The notes under the pieces are model-generated. The model had not been told where the DNA came from. It saw only the letters and a list, made by a program, of their open reading frames with translations, and did no database searches. A stretch of 5,797 nt of DNA. Origin: Reyranella sp. Its GTDB lineage: Bacteria; Pseudomonadota; Alphaproteobacteria; Reyranellales; Reyranellaceae. The translations under genes and the position numbers were made by a program. Below, one piece after another: positions 5,057 to 5,797 of this stretch; within the stretch, counting starts at the first letter, position 1; each line of letters starts with the position of its first letter. The stretch lies in assembly GCA_030679805.1 (NCBI GenBank), contig JAUXST010000059.1:1-5797 (forward strand), in the 5' to 3' direction.

Positions 5057-5695
5057 TCAGGTCGAGGTGCGCGGGTATTTCAGGCTGCAGCCGTAGGGTC
5101 GCGTCGAAGCGTCCGCGACCGGCTTGCCGGCCAGGACCTCGTCCAGGGCCACGCGCACATACTGCTTGGCCTTGGCGATGTCGGCCGTGTCGGCCGACGG
5201 GATCGAATCGATGCCGCCCTTGTAGACCAGCGTGCCTGCGGCATCGACGATGTACATGTGCGGCGTCACGGTGGCGCCGTAGGCCCGCGCGATCCTGCTT
5301 TGCGGGTCGAGCAGCACGGCGGCGGGTGCCGCACCACGGCTCTTCGTGAGGTCGTTGGCCTGCTGGGCGGTGACGTAGCCTTCCTCGCCCTTGGCCGAGG
5401 ACGCCGAGGTCAGCTACACCACGCCCCTGGCCGCGGCTTCGCGCTGCTGGGCCTGCATGTTCTGGGCGTTGTAGTGCTTGCGCACGTAGGGGCAGTCGTG
5501 ATTCGTCGTCTCGATCACCACGACCTTGCCTTTCAGGTCGGCCAGCGACCAGCTCTTGCCGTTGCTGTCGACGGCGGTGAACAGCGGTGCAGGCTTGCCG
5601 AGATCGGGGCTGGCGGCCGAGGCTGTGATGGGCACGAGCACGAGGGCGGCGCCCCCCAGCATCAGTGAGCGGCGGGCAACGATCGGGTTCGACAT
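5057..5695 (-). pseudogene. Exported thioredoxin-fold (redoxin) protein, broken by in-frame TAG
   Basis: One continuous frame of 213 codons with a single TAG at codon 94 (5414-5416). The N-terminal half starts at ATG 5695 after AGGAGG (5701-5706). It has a signal peptide (RRS, then a hydrophobic stretch, cleavage near ASA at residue 27) with a Tat-like twin Arg, then LGKPAPLFTAVDSNGKSWSL and VIETTNHDCPYVRKHY, with one active-site-like Cys68 and no CxxC. After the stop the frame continues as family sequence: LLDPQ, RAYGATVTPHMYIVD with the cis-Pro145 motif, YKGGID, and PYGCSLKY with Cys203. At the stop, family members usually have VVWL, so TGG became TAG. No other lesion is seen and the ribosome-binding site is intact, so the loss is recent, or the base is an error. 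If read through, the product would be a periplasmic redox protein of normal length (212 residues). Confidence 0.85.
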
Positions 5696-5704
5696 CTTCG
5701 CCTC

Positions 5705-5797
5705 CTAGCGCGTGGCGGGTTGAAGGGACGACAACTCCGACAGGATCAGGGACTCGGTCAGCACTTGCGGCAGGATCCTTGGCCGCTCTGCATCCGG
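5705..5797 (-). CDS. C-terminal end of an unidentified upstream gene (partial)
   Basis: The frame from the right edge reads 30 codons, ending LTESLILSELSSLQPATR before a TAG at 5705-5707. The stop overlaps the AGGAGG ribosome-binding site of the redoxin gene, and most third positions are G or C, as in the other genes. The other two frames look poorer. This fits the end of a gene translationally coupled to the redoxin in one operon. It is too short to name. Confidence 0.5.
   Translation of the reverse strand, partial: PDAERPRILPQVLTESLILSELSSLQPATR

Noticed and set aside
4369..5349. Long plus-strand frame of 326 codons
   Set aside because: No known motif, Arg/Pro/Ala-rich, no ribosome-binding site, and it runs antisense through the redoxin gene.

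Overview
The DNA is visibly GC-rich with strong G/C preference at third codon positions. The gene families present are a CRP-FHA signalling protein, a classical SDR, an MBL-fold hydrolase, a bacterial patatin and a single-cysteine-motif redoxin. Together with a FixK/FNR-like box, these suggest a soil or root-associated alphaproteobacterium, probably in the Rhizobiales/Bradyrhizobium-Reyranella area. This placement is inferred from codon bias and protein style; there is no rRNA or other marker in the window.

Layout. (1) Positions 1-581, minus strand: the N-terminal part of a cyclic-nucleotide-binding plus FHA domain protein that runs off the left edge, with a FixK/FNR-like box about 100 bp upstream of its GTG start. 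(2) Positions 582-1050: a gene-free stretch. It holds a roughly 200-bp element bounded by 26-bp imperfect inverted repeats, and a 77-bp remnant of a patatin C-terminus. (3) Positions 1051-1884, minus: a complete NAD-type short-chain dehydrogenase. (4) Positions 1885-2116: a divergent intergenic region with four 16-bp tandem repeats next to the following start. (5) Positions 2117-2992, plus: a complete MBL-fold metallo-hydrolase. (6) Positions 3073-4212, minus: a complete patatin-like acyl hydrolase, convergent with the MBL gene. (7) Positions 4213-5056: 844 bp without a credible protein gene but rich in palindromes and hairpins, including a promoter/terminator pair that could make a ~65-nt RNA. 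(8) Positions 5057-5695, minus: an exported thioredoxin-fold protein broken by one in-frame TAG where the family has Trp. (9) Positions 5705-5797, minus: the probable last 30 codons of an upstream gene coupled to the redoxin.

The SDR, MBL hydrolase and patatin could form a small catabolic or lipid/ester-processing neighbourhood (ester or lactone hydrolysis plus alcohol/ketone oxidoreduction), but no substrate can be read from the sequence. The clearest structural oddity is the repeated patatin 3' end: direct copies at 931-1007 and 3076-3152 bracket the SDR and MBL genes. This suggests the SDR-MBL block was inserted beside, or duplicated with, a patatin gene. I see no complete new defence or mobile system here. 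The best candidates for undescribed biology are the 16-bp repeat operator or leader, the inverted-repeat element and the structured 4.2-5.05 kb region.
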